Made by a program: the position numbers and the translations under genes
From: Sphingobacterium haloxyli
Lineage (GTDB): Bacteria > Bacteroidota > Bacteroidia > Sphingobacteriales > Sphingobacteriaceae
DNA length: 64,000 nt
Direction: 5' to 3'
Assembly: GCF_002980525.1 (NCBI RefSeq)
Contig: NZ_PVBQ01000001.1
Coordinates: 248,001-312,000 of the forward strand
Notes under the pieces: generated by a model
What the model was told of the DNA's origin: nothing
What the model saw: only the letters and a program-made list of their open reading frames with translations
Database searches by the model: none
Shown here: positions 8,109 through 17,051 of the stretch, one piece after another
Layout: the number at the start of each line of letters is the position of its first letter
How positions within the stretch are numbered: the first letter of the stretch is position 1

Positions 8109-9722
8109 TTACTCATACCGTACATTTTTTCGCTTCTTGTCCAGTTCTTGATAAGGTATGACGCCAACACGTTTAGACCAAGCATCATAGATATCGGACA
8201 GCTCTTTCACCACTCGAGGATATTTGGCTTTAACATCGGTATTTTCTGCCCGATCGTTCTCCACATCGTAGAGATACCATATATCTTCCGGGTATTCCGC
8301 GACCAGCTTCCATTTTCCTTTCCGAACGGCTTTATTCCCCTCGTGTTCAAAACAAATCGCTCGATCTTCCGCTACTGCGCCATTCCATATCGTCTGCAAC
8401 GCCTTTCCCTCCATGGGCTGGATGGCGTGTTCGGCAAATTCCTGCGGATAAGCTACATTCGCCCATTCCACGAAAGCGGGCATAATGTCAATAAGATGGG
8501 CTGGACGATCAATCTGCAAACCGCTAGGAATATATTTTGGGCCATAGGCAACAAAAGCAGTGGCATTTCCTCCTTCAAATTCCCAATGTTTAAACTTGCG
8601 AAAAGGCGTGTTACTGACTACAGCACCTTCCTTGCCGTAAGCCGTAAACGATTTGGGGTGACTCGCCGGAAAGAAATTGGCAGCCCGGATTTCTTCCGTG
8701 AACCCTTGATTGGTTATCGTTTCGTTGCTAGCGCCGTTATCAGATAGAAACAGAAAAATAGTGTTCTCCAACTGGCCGCTACGACGTAGATGTTCCACGA
8801 GTTTGCCGACATTTTGATCAATGGCATCTACCATGGCCGCATAAACAGCCATACGTTCATCCCATTGTACTTTTTCTGCCCATGAAAGCGATTCCCAATC
8901 GCGCATAGTCGTGTCTAAAGGCGACAACGTAGTCGAGGGCGGAAACAAGCCCATTGCCTGCTGCTTCTCAAATCTTCGTTGACGGACAGTCTCCCACCCA
9001 TCCATATATTTACCCTGGTAGCGTGCGATATCTTCCGGCTTCGCATGTAAAGGCCAATGTGGTGCTTGATAGGCGATATAAAGAAAGAAAGGATCTGACG
9101 CTTTCTCCTGTACGTGCTGATCGACAAAGGAGATGGCGTAATCGGTGTAGGCATCGGTACTATAATAGTTTTGCGGAGTTGCTATTTCCTCGTTGTCCAA
9201 GGCAATGGTTAATTTTTGATTGGGACGATAGGGCCTGTTTTCAAAATAACTGTTCGCACCATCAATAAGTCCATAAAATCGATCAAAACCACGCTGCAAA
9301 GGCCAATGTTCCTGTGCCTGACCAACATGCCACTTCCCCGTCATATACGTACCATATCCCGCACTTCCCAATACTTCGGCAAGGGTGACCGTTTCACGGT
9401 TCAGGTATCCCTGATAGGCGGGGTAAGGCCGGGTATTCATCATGTCTCCGATTCCCGCTTGGTGCGGATATACACCCGTAAGCAACGAAGCTCTAGACGG
9501 GCAACAGCGCGAAGCGTTATAAAAATTGGTCATTTTAACGCCGCCTTGTGCCATACTATCTAGATAGGGCGTCTGTATTTCCGATCCAAAACAACCTAAA
9601 TCCGAATAACCCATATCGTCTGCTAAAATTAAGACAATATTGGGGCGATCTGCGGTCTGTGCAAAAGCAACCTGTAGAAATGCCAAAAAACAAAGAAAAT
9701 GGATACGTAGAGCTTTCATCAT
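8109..9722 (-). CDS. Type I (formylglycine) sulfatase, S1 family (537 aa)
   Basis: Hydrolyses sulfate esters, most likely on a carbohydrate. The signal peptide is MMKALRIHFLCFLAFLQVAF. NIVLILADDMGYSDLG supplies the two metal-binding Asp at about 35-36. CCPSRASLLTG matches C-x-P-S-R with the formylglycine Cys at about 73. GKWHVGQ carries the conserved Lys and His, LFLSDNGAS the second metal pair, and the C-terminal WYLYDVENDRAENTDV region is normal for the family. No maturase (anSME) gene is in the window, so it must be supplied elsewhere. Its presence in a pectin-type operon is unusual because plant rhamnogalacturonan is not known to be sulfated. The gene is 15 bp from the acetylesterase and clearly in the same operon. 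Confidence 0.92.
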   Translation of the reverse strand: MMKALRIHFLCFLAFLQVAFAQTADRPNIVLILADDMGYSDLGCFGSEIQTPYLDSMAQGGVKMTNFYNASRCCPSRASLLTGVYPHQAGIGDMMNTRPYPAYQGYLNRETVTLAEVLGSAGYGTYMTGKWHVGQAQEHWPLQRGFDRFYGLIDGANSYFENRPYRPNQKLTIALDNEEIATPQNYYSTDAYTDYAISFVDQHVQEKASDPFFLYIAYQAPHWPLHAKPEDIARYQGKYMDGWETVRQRRFEKQQAMGLFPPSTTLSPLDTTMRDWESLSWAEKVQWDERMAVYAAMVDAIDQNVGKLVEHLRRSGQLENTIFLFLSDNGASNETITNQGFTEEIRAANFFPASHPKSFTAYGKEGAVVSNTPFRKFKHWEFEGGNATAFVAYGPKYIPSGLQIDRPAHLIDIMPAFVEWANVAYPQEFAEHAIQPMEGKALQTIWNGAVAEDRAICFEHEGNKAVRKGKWKLVAEYPEDIWYLYDVENDRAENTDVKAKYPRVVKELSDIYDAWSKRVGVIPYQELDKKRKNVRYE

Positions 9723-9737
9723 TGGTGTTATATCAAG

Positions 9738-10529
9738 TTATTTTCTTAAATATCTTTTCAACCCTAATTCGGGATTTTCCAAAAGATAATCTACAATTAA
9801 CGACGCATTTACCTCTGCTCCAGCTTGCAGGGTATGGGTATGATCCTTGGGGCCAAAGAATAATCGTCCGACCTCTTCCTTTCCTCTCTTTTCATATTCG
9901 GCCACAATCAAATCTTCCAACGGGATGAAAAAAGCAGCTGCCTGTTCTGCCGCTTCCTTTGCCCAAATAGCATAATCGGATCGTACGACGCCTGCGCCGT
10001 CCCAGCGATTACGCGGGATTGGCGAACAAATAATGGCAGTAGCCCCCTTGTCATGGATATTCTTTACAAATAAACGTAAGTAGTATCCATAACTATAAAC
10101 CATCTCGTTTTGCTTTAACAGAGGATTTTTCACCTCTTGATACGCATCGCCGTTCCCTTTAATGGTACCTCTTGCTCGCAGGGTATCCACGATTGGGCTG
10201 GCATCGTTGTGACCAAATTGCATGATAACGTAATCACCCGGCTGTATACTATCTAACACTTGTTGCCATAGTTTCGGGTTGTTATAAAATGTCCGAGTGC
10301 TCGTGCCGCCCAATGCCTTATTCCGTACATCAATTCGTTGCGGGTTAAAATAGTCAGCGATAAAACTACCCCATCCCCATTGTCCATTACTCCCCCCATC
10401 TCCCCGTCCGGTTTTGACGGTAGAATCTCCAATGAGAAAAAGTGTAGGTTTGTCTTCCTTTTCGATAAAAGAACATAAAACCAACATGACAAAGACGGAC
10501 AATACTACATTAACTCTACTGATATTCAT
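9738..10529 (-). CDS. CE12-type SGNH rhamnogalacturonan acetylesterase (263 aa)
   Basis: Predicted to remove acetyl groups from galacturonate in the rhamnogalacturonan backbone so that the lyase and GH105 can act. I choose the ATG at 10529 (MNISRVNVVLSVFVMLVLCS), which starts directly with a hydrophobic export signal; an upstream ATG at 10598 adds 23 residues with no signal character. SGNH blocks are visible: GDSTVKTG with nucleophile Ser about 36, the GGTSTRT glycine block, GHND with Asn about 108, and KDHTHT with catalytic Asp about 229 and His about 232. The DxxHT ending is characteristic of CE12. It lies between PL11 and the sulfatase in the same operon. Confidence 0.88.
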   Translation of the reverse strand: MNISRVNVVLSVFVMLVLCSFIEKEDKPTLFLIGDSTVKTGRGDGGSNGQWGWGSFIADYFNPQRIDVRNKALGGTSTRTFYNNPKLWQQVLDSIQPGDYVIMQFGHNDASPIVDTLRARGTIKGNGDAYQEVKNPLLKQNEMVYSYGYYLRLFVKNIHDKGATAIICSPIPRNRWDGAGVVRSDYAIWAKEAAEQAAAFFIPLEDLIVAEYEKRGKEEVGRLFFGPKDHTHTLQAGAEVNASLIVDYLLENPELGLKRYLRK

Positions 10530-10611
10530 TATTTTATATATTTCGATAATGGATGTTGTATGTTTTTCAAATCTTATAATCGCTAATTGCTTTACCATTT
10601 GCCTATAGCAC

Positions 10612-12459
10612 TTATTTCTTTGTCTTTAAATCCCTTCCAGGGTTTACAACACGTATGTCCGGCGCTTTAACCGGAAGGACCATCCCTGTGCCGAGGTAAA
10701 AACCAGTATGGGGTGGTTGATTATAGGCGACGTTTTGCCAAGCAATACTCAAACGGTATACGGGATCGTGCATCAAGGTATACAGTCGATGTTCTGTCGG
10801 AATAGTCGTTGTGTATATCCGCAGGGATTGATTATCCTCGGATCTGAGGATAAGTTCTTCCCGCCAGTCCCCTAATATGTCAGCGCTCAAATTTGGTGTA
10901 CTTTTTGATCCATTGATTGACAAAGCCCCTTCTGCTCTAAAAATTATCCCTTCTTGATATTTTTCGATATAGTTACTGTTTAATAGCTCCCGGCTTAAGT
11001 CACCATCCCACCAAATCAAGAAATTGGTCGAACGGGGCGGAGGTCCCACTGGATTTCCTTTCATATCATACATCACCTTTGAACCTAACCACCACATATA
11101 GGCTCCTCGATGGTTGGGGTCGATATTGGCTGCTACTCCCCTGCCCACATCCTGATCAATGCCGCCTTTAAAAAGTATTTCACCCGTTTTCGCATCGCGA
11201 AGCGCGGCGCCTATCTTTCTACGTTCATGTATACCAAATGCTTCTAAACCCGGACGGTCCGGATCTAAATCGGTTACGTGTAAAGCATCGCCATGTCCCA
11301 GCCCTGTTGTATACAGTCCGGTACCGTCGTCATCAATACACATCGCACCAAATATGATTTCGTCTTTTCCATCTTGGTCTACATCGGCCACTGCAAGACT
11401 ATGATAACCCTGGCCCGCATAGGGATGTTTACCGGTCTCGGTATCGAATACCCAACGGCTCACTAGTTTGCCGTCTTTAAAATCCCAGGCCACTAATGCC
11501 GTCCGTGCGTAGTAACCTCGTGTCATGACAATGCTAGGGTTTTCGCCATCCAGATAAGCAACAGCCGCCAGATAACGCTCCGACCGATTCGCGCGGGTGT
11601 CACCCCAAGAGCGCAGGTCACCTCGTTCCGGCAAGTAATCCACGGTGCTGACCGCCTCTCCGGTGCGTCCATCAAAAACTGTAAGGTATTCGGGACCCGT
11701 CAAAATACGGCCGTAGGTTGAAGAATTGCTGTCGGTATCCCGCCAGTCCGCATCGGGGTCACCTATAATCTTTCCAGATCCGTCTTTTGTACCATCTGCT
11801 GTTTTGCATACAAACTCCGCGCGACCATCGCCATCTAAATCATACACCATAAACTGGGTGTAATGTGCCCCTTCCCGAATGTTTTTGCCTAAGTTAATTT
11901 CCCATAAAAAGGTACCATCCAATTTATACGCCTGAAAAATCGGATCAGTAGTGATCCCATTGTGTGCATTGTCGTGTCCCTTTCCAATTTGGTGTACAAT
12001 AATCTCATACGAACCATCGCCGTCTAAATCCGCCACAGAGGCGTCCCCGGGTGTGTAATCTTCAGGGGTACGTAACGGAATTTCTAGATATTGTCTTACG
12101 GGCGTATTCTTTTCCAGTTTTAGCGTGGCCTCCAGATTTTCTTGTTGGTTTTCCACGCTAACCAATGTGTAGGTCACATCCTGCGCTAGATCGACCCTTT
12201 TGTCTTCAAAGTTTGTTCCTTTCAGCAAAGGCTTATCGGTAAGCCGTACTTTCTTTCCCTCTCCATATTGTCGGTATAGATGAAAAGGCAGATTATATTC
12301 ATCTGTCGCCAGCAAACGCCAGCTAAGGAACGTGGTATGATCAGACGTTTTGACCGCTACGAACCCTCGATCCAAGTATTCCATCTGACGCTGTGCCGAA
12401 AGCGGGATAGCTACAAGCAGGAAAACTGCTGTCAATAAGGTGTTCTTCAGGTTTTTCAT
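10612..12459 (-). CDS. PL11 rhamnogalacturonan lyase (615 aa)
   Basis: Cleaves the galacturonate-rhamnose backbone of rhamnogalacturonan I by beta-elimination, producing unsaturated ends. It has a signal peptide (MKNLKNTLLTAVFLLVAIPL, then SAQ). An N-terminal beta-domain (about 24-120) follows, then an eight-bladed propeller with repeated calcium-type loops such as DLDGDGSYEI, DLDGDGRAEF and DVDQDGKDEI. The last part, LRIYTTTIPTEHRLYTLMHD and YNQPPHTGFYLG, is a hallmark of PL11 proteins related to Bacillus YesW. Length is normal for the family. It is the second gene of the operon, 17 bp after GH28, and the strongest pointer to rhamnogalacturonan I as the substrate of the locus. Confidence 0.95.
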   Translation of the reverse strand: MKNLKNTLLTAVFLLVAIPLSAQRQMEYLDRGFVAVKTSDHTTFLSWRLLATDEYNLPFHLYRQYGEGKKVRLTDKPLLKGTNFEDKRVDLAQDVTYTLVSVENQQENLEATLKLEKNTPVRQYLEIPLRTPEDYTPGDASVADLDGDGSYEIIVHQIGKGHDNAHNGITTDPIFQAYKLDGTFLWEINLGKNIREGAHYTQFMVYDLDGDGRAEFVCKTADGTKDGSGKIIGDPDADWRDTDSNSSTYGRILTGPEYLTVFDGRTGEAVSTVDYLPERGDLRSWGDTRANRSERYLAAVAYLDGENPSIVMTRGYYARTALVAWDFKDGKLVSRWVFDTETGKHPYAGQGYHSLAVADVDQDGKDEIIFGAMCIDDDGTGLYTTGLGHGDALHVTDLDPDRPGLEAFGIHERRKIGAALRDAKTGEILFKGGIDQDVGRGVAANIDPNHRGAYMWWLGSKVMYDMKGNPVGPPPRSTNFLIWWDGDLSRELLNSNYIEKYQEGIIFRAEGALSINGSKSTPNLSADILGDWREELILRSEDNQSLRIYTTTIPTEHRLYTLMHDPVYRLSIAWQNVAYNQPPHTGFYLGTGMVLPVKAPDIRVVNPGRDLKTKK

Positions 12460-12476
12460 AATGGGTTATTTTAGCG

Positions 12477-13808
12477 TTATTTCTGAGCAACTTCTTTGCC
12501 GTTTACAACCACGTTTTTCAAAATAAAGTTTTCAATATAATCCTGATTGATATGCGGTCTTTTCGCTTTGATATTCATATTTTCAAACGTGAAGTTGGAT
12601 AATTGATACTGATTAGAGTTACTCACGTCGAATAATACGTCACACGCGAGCTCGATATTACGTAGGACGATATTCCGCGCATAGGAAAGCTTAATACCCT
12701 CTTCCCCTTTCAGGTCAAAAAACTGGGTCCAGGGACGGATAAACAGCATGATGTCTGCTGTCCCTTTGACATTCTCGATCAGGATATGTTCGTATTCTTG
12801 TGGCGTGTCTGGGCGCATTTTTAGCTGTAACATGCGTTTCGCACCATCAAGTGTATTGTTCCGGTAGATCACATTGTAACTGTGTATAGACTCACTGCCG
12901 CAGGTTAATGTGCTATGACAAAAGCCAAACGTACAATCTTCAATAATAATATTATAATTCGGCCCATTGTTCGGGTCTTTGTCTGCCGTTGGTCCCTTGC
13001 CACCTTTTAAAGCAATAGCATCATCGTTCACAGACATGTAACAGTTTTTTATCAGCACGTTATGGCAGTCGTCTAAATCAATCGCATCCGAACTCGGTGC
13101 CTTAACAGGCTCTTTTGGAGCCGTAATATGCAAATCAATCAACTTCACATTTTCACAACGATAATAATGCGAAGTCCAAAAGGGAGAGTTTTTCATATGT
13201 ATGCCAGACACCTGTACATCTTTGCTGTTGGATACATAGAGAATACGTGGCCGCATTTCATCTTTATTCGTACAATTTGGATTGAATTTGCGACGAAGCC
13301 AAAAAGCTTTCCAATAGCGGAGTCCATTTCCGTCTAATGTACCTTTTCCGGACACGGTAAAACCATCCACTTTGTCCGCGTTAACCAAAGCCGCAAAATA
13401 CTTGACCGTTTCACCTTCTATACGCGTCGTCAATAGCTCAAAATGACTGATATCATCGCTTCCTTTCAACACGGCTCCCTCCTCCAGATACAAATGGGTC
13501 TTCGGTTTGAAAAACAGAGAACCACTTAGAAATATGCCTTTAGGTATGACCACTACCCCTCCGCCAGCTTCGTGCGCTTTGTCTATCACGGCTTGGATTT
13601 TTTCTGTTTGAAGTAGGGTGCTGTCTGGCATAACACCAAAATCAGTAATGCGGTATGATGTTCCTAATGTCTCTATACGTGTGGGCTCCACCTTCTTGAA
13701 CCAGTCAGATACGGGTGTTCCGTCCGGAAAACGGTCCTGCCCTTTGACCAGATGCAATGAAGTAAGCGCTATAAATAATACGGCAACTATGAAGATTCTG
13801 TTGTTCAT
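12477..13808 (-). CDS. GH28 polygalacturonase/rhamnogalacturonase-type hydrolase (443 aa)
   Basis: A secreted right-handed beta-helix enzyme (signal peptide MNNRIFIVAVLFIALTSLHL). The GH28 active-site pieces are present in order: SSDAIDLDD (Asp about 241), VNDDAIALKGG (Asp about 262 and 263), a CGSES in place of the GHG strand, and QLKMRP in place of RIK. Members of GH28 hydrolyse alpha-galacturonide bonds in homogalacturonan or rhamnogalacturonan; the non-classical GSE/LKMR form resembles exo-acting or rhamnogalacturonan-specific Bacteroidota members. It is the first gene of the eight-gene operon, with a direct-repeat operator candidate 133 bp upstream. A second GH28 is at 22655-24091. Confidence 0.92.
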   Translation of the reverse strand: MNNRIFIVAVLFIALTSLHLVKGQDRFPDGTPVSDWFKKVEPTRIETLGTSYRITDFGVMPDSTLLQTEKIQAVIDKAHEAGGGVVVIPKGIFLSGSLFFKPKTHLYLEEGAVLKGSDDISHFELLTTRIEGETVKYFAALVNADKVDGFTVSGKGTLDGNGLRYWKAFWLRRKFNPNCTNKDEMRPRILYVSNSKDVQVSGIHMKNSPFWTSHYYRCENVKLIDLHITAPKEPVKAPSSDAIDLDDCHNVLIKNCYMSVNDDAIALKGGKGPTADKDPNNGPNYNIIIEDCTFGFCHSTLTCGSESIHSYNVIYRNNTLDGAKRMLQLKMRPDTPQEYEHILIENVKGTADIMLFIRPWTQFFDLKGEEGIKLSYARNIVLRNIELACDVLFDVSNSNQYQLSNFTFENMNIKAKRPHINQDYIENFILKNVVVNGKEVAQK

Positions 13809-13940
13809 CTGTTTATTTTTTGTTTATGATTATAAAGTTGAAACGTAGGTTCTCTACCTTTCGGTCAGCTTGCGAGCTCTATTATTGTTTAACTTTTTAT
13901 TTATCATCCCTAAACTATTAACAAATAGCAGCACAGGCAA

Positions 13941-13955
13941 CCTGTAGTGTCCTGT
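13941..13955 (-). promoter_or_regulatory. Direct-repeat operator candidate upstream of the GH28-led operon
   Basis: The coding strand reads CAGGACACTACAGGTTGCC: two CAGG units with 10-bp periodicity. It lies in the 277-bp gap between GH28 and the GH2 gene. A weak TATTTG/TAGTTTAG -7-like sequence follows 15-25 bp downstream. It is one of five similar sites in the window. Confidence 0.5.
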
Positions 13956-14085
13956 TTGAACTGCATAAAACGGTTGATAATGTGACATTTTGGTAGAGAA
14001 AGCTTATATATCGCTTTTATAACCCTATGTAAAAACTTTGTTATGGCATTTAATAGCAGGATCCGTATCAAAGCCTACCCTCGCC

Positions 14086-16965
14086 CTAATCGGTCAATAT
14101 GTTCTCTTTAGGCATCACAAATTGCGTATTTTCTTTTTCTCCTCGCGGTGTACCGAAATAGAAATAGAGTGTACGGGATATCGGCCCATCCAACACGGTC
14201 ATTTCGCCTGCCGGACCATTAACCTCCGGTCTATTGTTAATCCCCATCGCCAATTTGGTACCGATGGCAGGGATAGCATCTAAAAAAGAGATATCACCGG
14301 CTGGAAGCTCCGGGTAGTGCTTCGGTCCGGAAATACCATAAAAATCGAATAAACGCAGATACATATCGTCCTGTTCGGTAGCCACAAGGAACTTGCCTTG
14401 TGTCGTGTTAAAATGCACCCAGCTTACGTCGGAAAAATATCCCTTGAACTCCGGAAATTCCCAAGGCCCAATACCCGCTCTGGAATCGTTGTACATATTT
14501 TCCCACGTGTTTAAGGTCACGCCCTGCAATCGGTTTTTCCAAACCCGATACGGCCCGTTACCCAACCATTTCGCCGTAATGATATAATTCTCCGGGAAAT
14601 CAAAACTCACTCCCGCGTACGGTCGTTTTCCGTTCATCTGGTAACTATAATCCAATTTTAGCCATCCATCGGGCCGCATGGTCCAGCGGATGTAGTCCAG
14701 CTGACCGTCAAAAGCAAATTCCACGGTCTTATTATCACCTACCGAAGTCGTTCTAACCTCTTTCAACGTATATTCTCCATCAATCAATAGCGGACCGTTC
14801 TGAAAAGCGAGCTTCATACTATAGTCGTTTGCTAGATCTGCTAGCAAACCGTTTTCCTTTGCAATAAATGCTGTAATGCCATTTGCTTTCAACACATAAT
14901 ATGCGCTGTCTTCTGTCAGTTCGACCGGGGTCGCCGTTTTTACGGGTAAGATCTCTTCAGTTATCGACGCATTACTCCGAACGCGCCAAGACCAGGTATA
15001 TATCTCTTCGCCATGCGCATCCGTAGCCGTTAGCAACAACGCGTCGTAAGCTTTCCAGCCTTCCGGCAAGTTCAACTTCAAGGTGCCTTTTTCGGTGGGC
15101 TTTATGGTTGGTGCCTTTAGAGCCTGTATCTTTTCATCAGCTATCCCTATCGCATCAGCATATGGTTGTTGGTATTTAACCAATCGATACTGAAACGTAC
15201 ATGCAGAGAGGTCGGTATGATGATAGCGGTTTTCTACTTCGATGTCGCCACCAAAATCTGCCGGCAAGTTCTTCATTTTGATATGAACAGGAGAAAAAAT
15301 CTCTTTGATGGCAAAGAAACTAGCCTCTTTTTGTCGGTAAGGCCCTAAAATACCATCTGGGGCATTTACCCGGTTCACATCAATAGTACCATTAAAATCG
15401 GTACGCACAATACCTTCGTCCGCAAAGTTCCAGATAAAACCACCCGCTCCAAGCTTCGCTTCCCAGTGCAGATCCCAGATATCAGCTAATCCGGCAGCAG
15501 CGCCACCATCATCCTGTGCATGCAGAAACTCGGTCGTCATAAAAATATTCGGTCCTTCCAGTATTTTCTTTGTCGAGTAAAAGTCTTCATAGTGATTACA
15601 ATCTATTCCATTGAGTTCATTTCCCGGTCGATGGTGCGCATGGATCACCGTGCGTGCAGATAAATCATACTTCGCGTATTCATCGATCAGTTCCTTATTA
15701 TGTCCACCTTCGTTACCATTGCTCCACAGTATAATAGATGGATGGTTCACGTCCCTTATAACCAACTCTTTTACCAGTTTCTTTCCTACGGATGTTCCAT
15801 AGGCCTGTTGCCATCCCGCAAGCTCATCCAAGACATATAAACCTAAAGAGTCACAATATTCGAGAAACGCTTTGTCGGGTGGATAGTGCGAACAGCGTAC
15901 GGCATTCATGTTCATCTCCTTAATAAGTTTCACATCGTTCAAATCCAATGTTCGGTTGACAGACCGACCTGTTTCTGGCCACCAGACATGGCGATTTACC
16001 CCCTTCATTTTCACCTTCACACCATTCACGTATATTCCATCGCCTTGACGGACCTCGACCGTGCGAAACCCAAAACGTTCCGTTGTTTGGTAGCTGTCTC
16101 CACGGCTATTCGTTAATGTAAATACGGCGTGGTATAGGTGAGGTGTTTCTGCGGTCCATAAATTGGGTTGGTCTACATTCAGCGTCACCGATCTCACCGA
16201 ATCAGAAGATGCGAGCCTTATACTTTTTGTTCCGATTACATGTCCTTCTTTATCCTTTAAGTCTACCCGTAAAGTGGAATTTTCCTGAATATGCTCGACA
16301 TAAACATTGCTCCTGAACGAACCATCTGCTTTCGCATCTATGGCCGCCCACGTAATATGCGCTTTGGGTGTGGCTTCCAAATAGACCGGTCTATATATGC
16401 CGCCCAAAATCCAATAGTCGGCCAGACGTTCTGCATTATTTACAGAATTATCTGCCGACATCTTGGATACAATTACCTCTAATGCATTCTCCTTGTCGAA
16501 ATGGACCTTGTCTGTAATATCATATTTAAACCTGTAGAAAGAACCCTGATGGATGTCACCAGCCGATTTTCCGTTAATCTCCACCTCCGTATCGGTCATT
16601 GATCCTTCGAAAACAATGGAGATCTTTCTGTCTTTCCAGTGTGCGGGCACTTCAAACGCATGACGATAAATTCCTTTTTCGTCATGAAAACGAAAATTCT
16701 TACCATAAGTAACGTAGTCTCGGCCATAATTATAGTTTCCGAACCCTTGTTGCTCCCAATGACTAGGCACCGCTATTTTCGACCACTTCCCTGCTTTTCT
16801 TCCCCCAGTTACCCAAAAATCCCATTCTACGGTATGTTCATTATCCTTACCGGATAGGTACCGAATTTCTTTTACATGCTGCGCATGGCCTGACAAGGTG
16901 GTACATAATAGTAAAAAGGCGATATATGTTTTTATTTTCAGTGAAAACATAGGTTTAATCATCAT
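14086..16965 (-). CDS. GH2-family beta-glycosidase, beta-galactosidase-like (959 aa)
   Basis: The start is set at the ATG at 16965 (MMIKPMFSLKIKTYIAFLLL), with other in-frame ATGs at 16983, 16962 and 16950; all give the same signal peptide ending near GHAQ. The N-terminal jelly roll (AVPSHWEQQGFGNYNYG, GSMTDTEVEINGKSAG), immunoglobulin-like domain and TIM barrel follow the GH2 plan. VNRHVWWPETGR and VRCSHYPPD are typical barrel strands, IILWSNGNEGGH holds the acid/base Glu, and FMTTEFLHAQ the likely nucleophile Glu. The C-terminal part (WENMYNDSRAGIGPWEFP) resembles the small-chain region of large beta-galactosidases. It is a single-gene unit with its own operator candidate about 45 bp upstream. 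The exact sugar (galactose or uronic acid) is not decided. Confidence 0.87.
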   Translation of the reverse strand: MMIKPMFSLKIKTYIAFLLLCTTLSGHAQHVKEIRYLSGKDNEHTVEWDFWVTGGRKAGKWSKIAVPSHWEQQGFGNYNYGRDYVTYGKNFRFHDEKGIYRHAFEVPAHWKDRKISIVFEGSMTDTEVEINGKSAGDIHQGSFYRFKYDITDKVHFDKENALEVIVSKMSADNSVNNAERLADYWILGGIYRPVYLEATPKAHITWAAIDAKADGSFRSNVYVEHIQENSTLRVDLKDKEGHVIGTKSIRLASSDSVRSVTLNVDQPNLWTAETPHLYHAVFTLTNSRGDSYQTTERFGFRTVEVRQGDGIYVNGVKVKMKGVNRHVWWPETGRSVNRTLDLNDVKLIKEMNMNAVRCSHYPPDKAFLEYCDSLGLYVLDELAGWQQAYGTSVGKKLVKELVIRDVNHPSIILWSNGNEGGHNKELIDEYAKYDLSARTVIHAHHRPGNELNGIDCNHYEDFYSTKKILEGPNIFMTTEFLHAQDDGGAAAGLADIWDLHWEAKLGAGGFIWNFADEGIVRTDFNGTIDVNRVNAPDGILGPYRQKEASFFAIKEIFSPVHIKMKNLPADFGGDIEVENRYHHTDLSACTFQYRLVKYQQPYADAIGIADEKIQALKAPTIKPTEKGTLKLNLPEGWKAYDALLLTATDAHGEEIYTWSWRVRSNASITEEILPVKTATPVELTEDSAYYVLKANGITAFIAKENGLLADLANDYSMKLAFQNGPLLIDGEYTLKEVRTTSVGDNKTVEFAFDGQLDYIRWTMRPDGWLKLDYSYQMNGKRPYAGVSFDFPENYIITAKWLGNGPYRVWKNRLQGVTLNTWENMYNDSRAGIGPWEFPEFKGYFSDVSWVHFNTTQGKFLVATEQDDMYLRLFDFYGISGPKHYPELPAGDISFLDAIPAIGTKLAMGINNRPEVNGPAGEMTVLDGPISRTLYFYFGTPRGEKENTQFVMPKENILTD

Positions 16966-17010
16966 TGTTAAAAGCAGAGGCAAACTACCAAATAAATTAA
17001 ATTATCGCAT

Positions 17011-17025
17011 CCTGCGGCATCCTGT
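17011..17025 (-). promoter_or_regulatory. Direct-repeat operator candidate upstream of GH2 (14086-16965)
   Basis: The coding strand reads CAGGATGCCGCAGGATGCG, which is a perfect 8-bp direct repeat (CAGGATGC twice) at 10-bp spacing. It lies between the GntR-regulator stop and the GH2 start. A TAGTTTG sequence that fits a TAnnTTG -7 box is about 24 bp downstream. This is the cleanest of the five sites. Confidence 0.55.
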
Positions 17026-17051
17026 CGCAGGGGCGATTACACGTTATTTTT

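Noticed and set aside
8148..8747. Plus-strand open frame of 199 codons opposite the sulfatase
   Set aside because: It is antisense to conserved sulfatase sequence, with no domain or start signal.
10500..10529. Lipoprotein signal in the CE12 esterase (LVLCS)
   Set aside because: The residue before Cys is Leu, which does not fit a lipobox, so ordinary export or membrane retention is more likely.
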